Below, piece by piece: positions 62,836 to 64,000 of a stretch of DNA of 64,000 bases. A program made the translations under genes and the position numbers. Each line of letters starts with the position of its first letter. Positions within the stretch are counted from its first letter, which is position 1. The notes under the pieces were generated by a model that was not told the DNA's origin, did no database searches, and was given only the letters and a program-made list of their open reading frames with translations. The DNA comes from Streptomyces resistomycificus (GTDB lineage Bacteria > Actinomycetota > Actinomycetes > Streptomycetales > Streptomycetaceae): the NCBI RefSeq assembly GCF_001514265.1, contig NZ_KQ948991.1:97035-161034 (forward strand), read 5' to 3'.

Positions 62836-63704
62836 GCGGGGGCTCCACCGGTCGGGATGCGTTTGGTGAACTCGTCGTGTCCCGGCCAGGACAGCACGAT
62901 CTGCCCGTCCTCGTCGAGGCGGGCCTGTGCCAGGACGGGCGTCAGGTCACGTTCCGGCGCCGCGGCGAGCGCCGCGCGGGCACTGTCGTACGGGCCGAGT
63001 TGGCGGAGCGTCGCGATCGTGGGCGGCATCATCAGCAGTTCGCCCTTGTCGTACGAGGCCGCCGCGTCCCCGGGCCGGATCCACACCGTGCGATCGGCCT
63101 CCGTGGAGGCGTTACGGGTGCGCTGGCCCTCCGGGAGGGCGGCGACGAAGAACCAGGTGTCGTAACGCCGGGCCTCGAACTCGGGCGTGATCCAGCGCGT
63201 CCAGGCACCCAGCAGGTCGGACCTGAGTACCAGCCCCCGGCGGTCCAGGAACTCGGCGAAGGACAGCTCACGGCCGACCAGGGCGGTCCGGTCGGCCTCC
63301 CAGTCCGCACCGGTGGTGTCCCCGACCACGGAGTCCGGCGCAGGACCGGCGAGCAGCACGCCCGCCTCCTCGTACGTCTCCCGCACCGCCGCACAGACGA
63401 TCGCCTGGGCGGCGGTCTCGTCCACGCCGAGCCGCTCCGCCCACCACGCGCGCGTGGGGCCGGCCCAGCGGACGTGCCGGTCGTCGTCACGGGGGTCCAC
63501 CCCGCCGCCCGGATACGCGTACGCGCCTCCCGCGAACGCCATGGAGGCGCGTCTGCGCAGCATGTGCACGGCGATACCGGCGCCGGTGTCCTTCAGGAGC
63601 ATGACGGTGGCCGCGCGCCTGGGGCTGACCGGCGTGAGGGTGCCGTCGGTCAGGGCGCGGATACGGTCAGGCCACTCCGCTGGATACCACTGCCCGTTTG
63701 CCAT
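62832..63704 (-). CDS. NUDIX hydrolase
   Basis: 290 residues. A NUDIX fold is seen in AYPGGGVDPRDD and AAVRETYEEAGVLLAG (box with REXXEE-like ETYEEAG), separated by an insert of ~30 residues, as in the NUDT19-like group of CoA-related hydrolases. TWFFVAALPEG and ASTEADRTVWI continue the fold. It probably cuts nucleoside-diphosphate derivatives, possibly acyl-CoA. It forms a two-gene operon with the MBL-fold enzyme. ATG 63704 gives MANGQWYPAEWPDRI. Confidence 0.88.
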   Translation of the reverse strand: MANGQWYPAEWPDRIRALTDGTLTPVSPRRAATVMLLKDTGAGIAVHMLRRRASMAFAGGAYAYPGGGVDPRDDDRHVRWAGPTRAWWAERLGVDETAAQAIVCAAVRETYEEAGVLLAGPAPDSVVGDTTGADWEADRTALVGRELSFAEFLDRRGLVLRSDLLGAWTRWITPEFEARRYDTWFFVAALPEGQRTRNASTEADRTVWIRPGDAAASYDKGELLMMPPTIATLRQLGPYDSARAALAAAPERDLTPVLAQARLDEDGQIVLSWPGHDEFTKRIPTGGAPA

Positions 63705-63818
63705 GGCCGGAGGCTATCTCTTGGTGAGCGGATGTTCGAGAGCCCCCTGTCGCAGATGTCACAGTTGCCGACTCCCCCCCCCGGGGTCCCAACAGACACC
63801 CTGAGGGCTACGCCCCCA

Positions 63819-64000
63819 CCACCCGACTCGGTAGGCCAAGAAGTGACCGCCCCTGGGGGCTCCGCCCCCAGACCCCCGGACCTTGCCCACCCACCACCCG
63901 ACTCGGTCGGCCAAAAGGTGACCGCCTCTGGGGGCTGCGCCCCCAGACCCCCGCTTCGGCCCTGGACGGGCCTCGTCCTCAAACGCCGGACGGGCTGAAA
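63819..64000. repeat. Streptomyces intergenic repeat, two copies
   Basis: A unit of ~72 bp beginning CCACCACCCGACTCGGT occurs twice (about 63819-63881 and 63891-63953). Each contains CTGGGGGCTGCGCCCCCAG-type hairpins followed by ACCCCCG. The end, CTCAAACGCCGGACGGGCTG, is a common Streptomyces intergenic word as I know it. No gene is supported. Confidence 0.7.

Noticed and set aside
63650..63982. 110-codon frame over the repeats at the right edge
   Set aside because: It only translates the two intergenic repeat copies (SGGLGAQPPEAVTFWP and a near-copy) and crosses the NUDIX start.

Overview
The window is about 72% GC and reads as chromosomal core DNA of a Streptomyces species. The evidence is the bldG anti-anti-sigma/anti-sigma pair, actinobacterial topA, a thymidylate kinase fused to an MFS transporter, a K+-independent type H+-pyrophosphatase, a tad-like pseudopilus locus, acetyl-CoA synthetase, crp and nth. 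Gene order from holB rightward parallels, from established knowledge, the Mycobacterium tuberculosis block from about Rv3644c to Rv3677c (holB, topA, helicase, tad genes, ssd, 6C RNA, HAD phosphatase, acs, holin-like protein, ephE, marP, NUDIX, nth, crp, MBL-fold). Nearly every gene shows the strong third-position GC bias of Streptomyces.

Layout. 1-6.1 kb: the 3' end of a family A DNA polymerase, a large AfsR-type SARP regulator with three heptamer repeats in its promoter, and a family 2 glycosyltransferase. 6.3-15.5 kb: a segment bounded by an intact tRNA-Thr(CGT) and a decayed 46-bp copy of its 3' half, which is the layout of a tRNA-targeted genomic island. It carries a leftward operon for L-fuconate (fucose-type) catabolism with a sugar ABC importer, plus a PAS-GAF-SpoIIE phosphatase; no integrase is left. 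15.6-34.7 kb: a leftward housekeeping run of secreted tripeptidyl-aminopeptidase-like lipoprotein, holB, MFS-tmk fusion, topA, a Ser/Thr kinase with a sensor domain, a methyltransferase, a lipoprotein, hppA, the BldG-partner anti-sigma factor and bldG. 34.8-43.3 kb: a rightward DECH helicase converging on a leftward tad operon (ssd, tadA, tadB, tadC, pilin-like DUF4244, TadE, TadE-like). Several tad genes carry in-frame tandem repeats.

43.3-48.4 kb: a 6C-type small RNA with two C-rich hairpin loops, a HAD phosphatase, a degenerate Fic-like protein, an ArsA/CooC-type ATPase broken by a one-base frameshift, and a polysaccharide-deacetylase-like lipoprotein. 48.6-57.1 kb: a SulP transporter fused to a beta-carbonic anhydrase, acs, nhaA, a holin-like membrane protein coupled to an epoxide-hydrolase-like enzyme, and a possible 60-aa protein. 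57.2-64 kb: a MarP-type membrane serine protease, CoA-type NUDIX, nth, crp with a Crp-like palindrome upstream, a nucleotidyltransferase, an MBL-fold hydrolase, a second NUDIX and a pair of Streptomyces intergenic repeats.

The items most worth a second look are the tRNA-bounded fucose island, the 6C RNA, the 11-bp-phased SARP operator, the frameshifted ATPase, and the cluster of frame-preserving tandem repeats in the tad locus, including a ~96-residue insertion inside TadB and a ~230-bp antisense overlap with the helicase gene.
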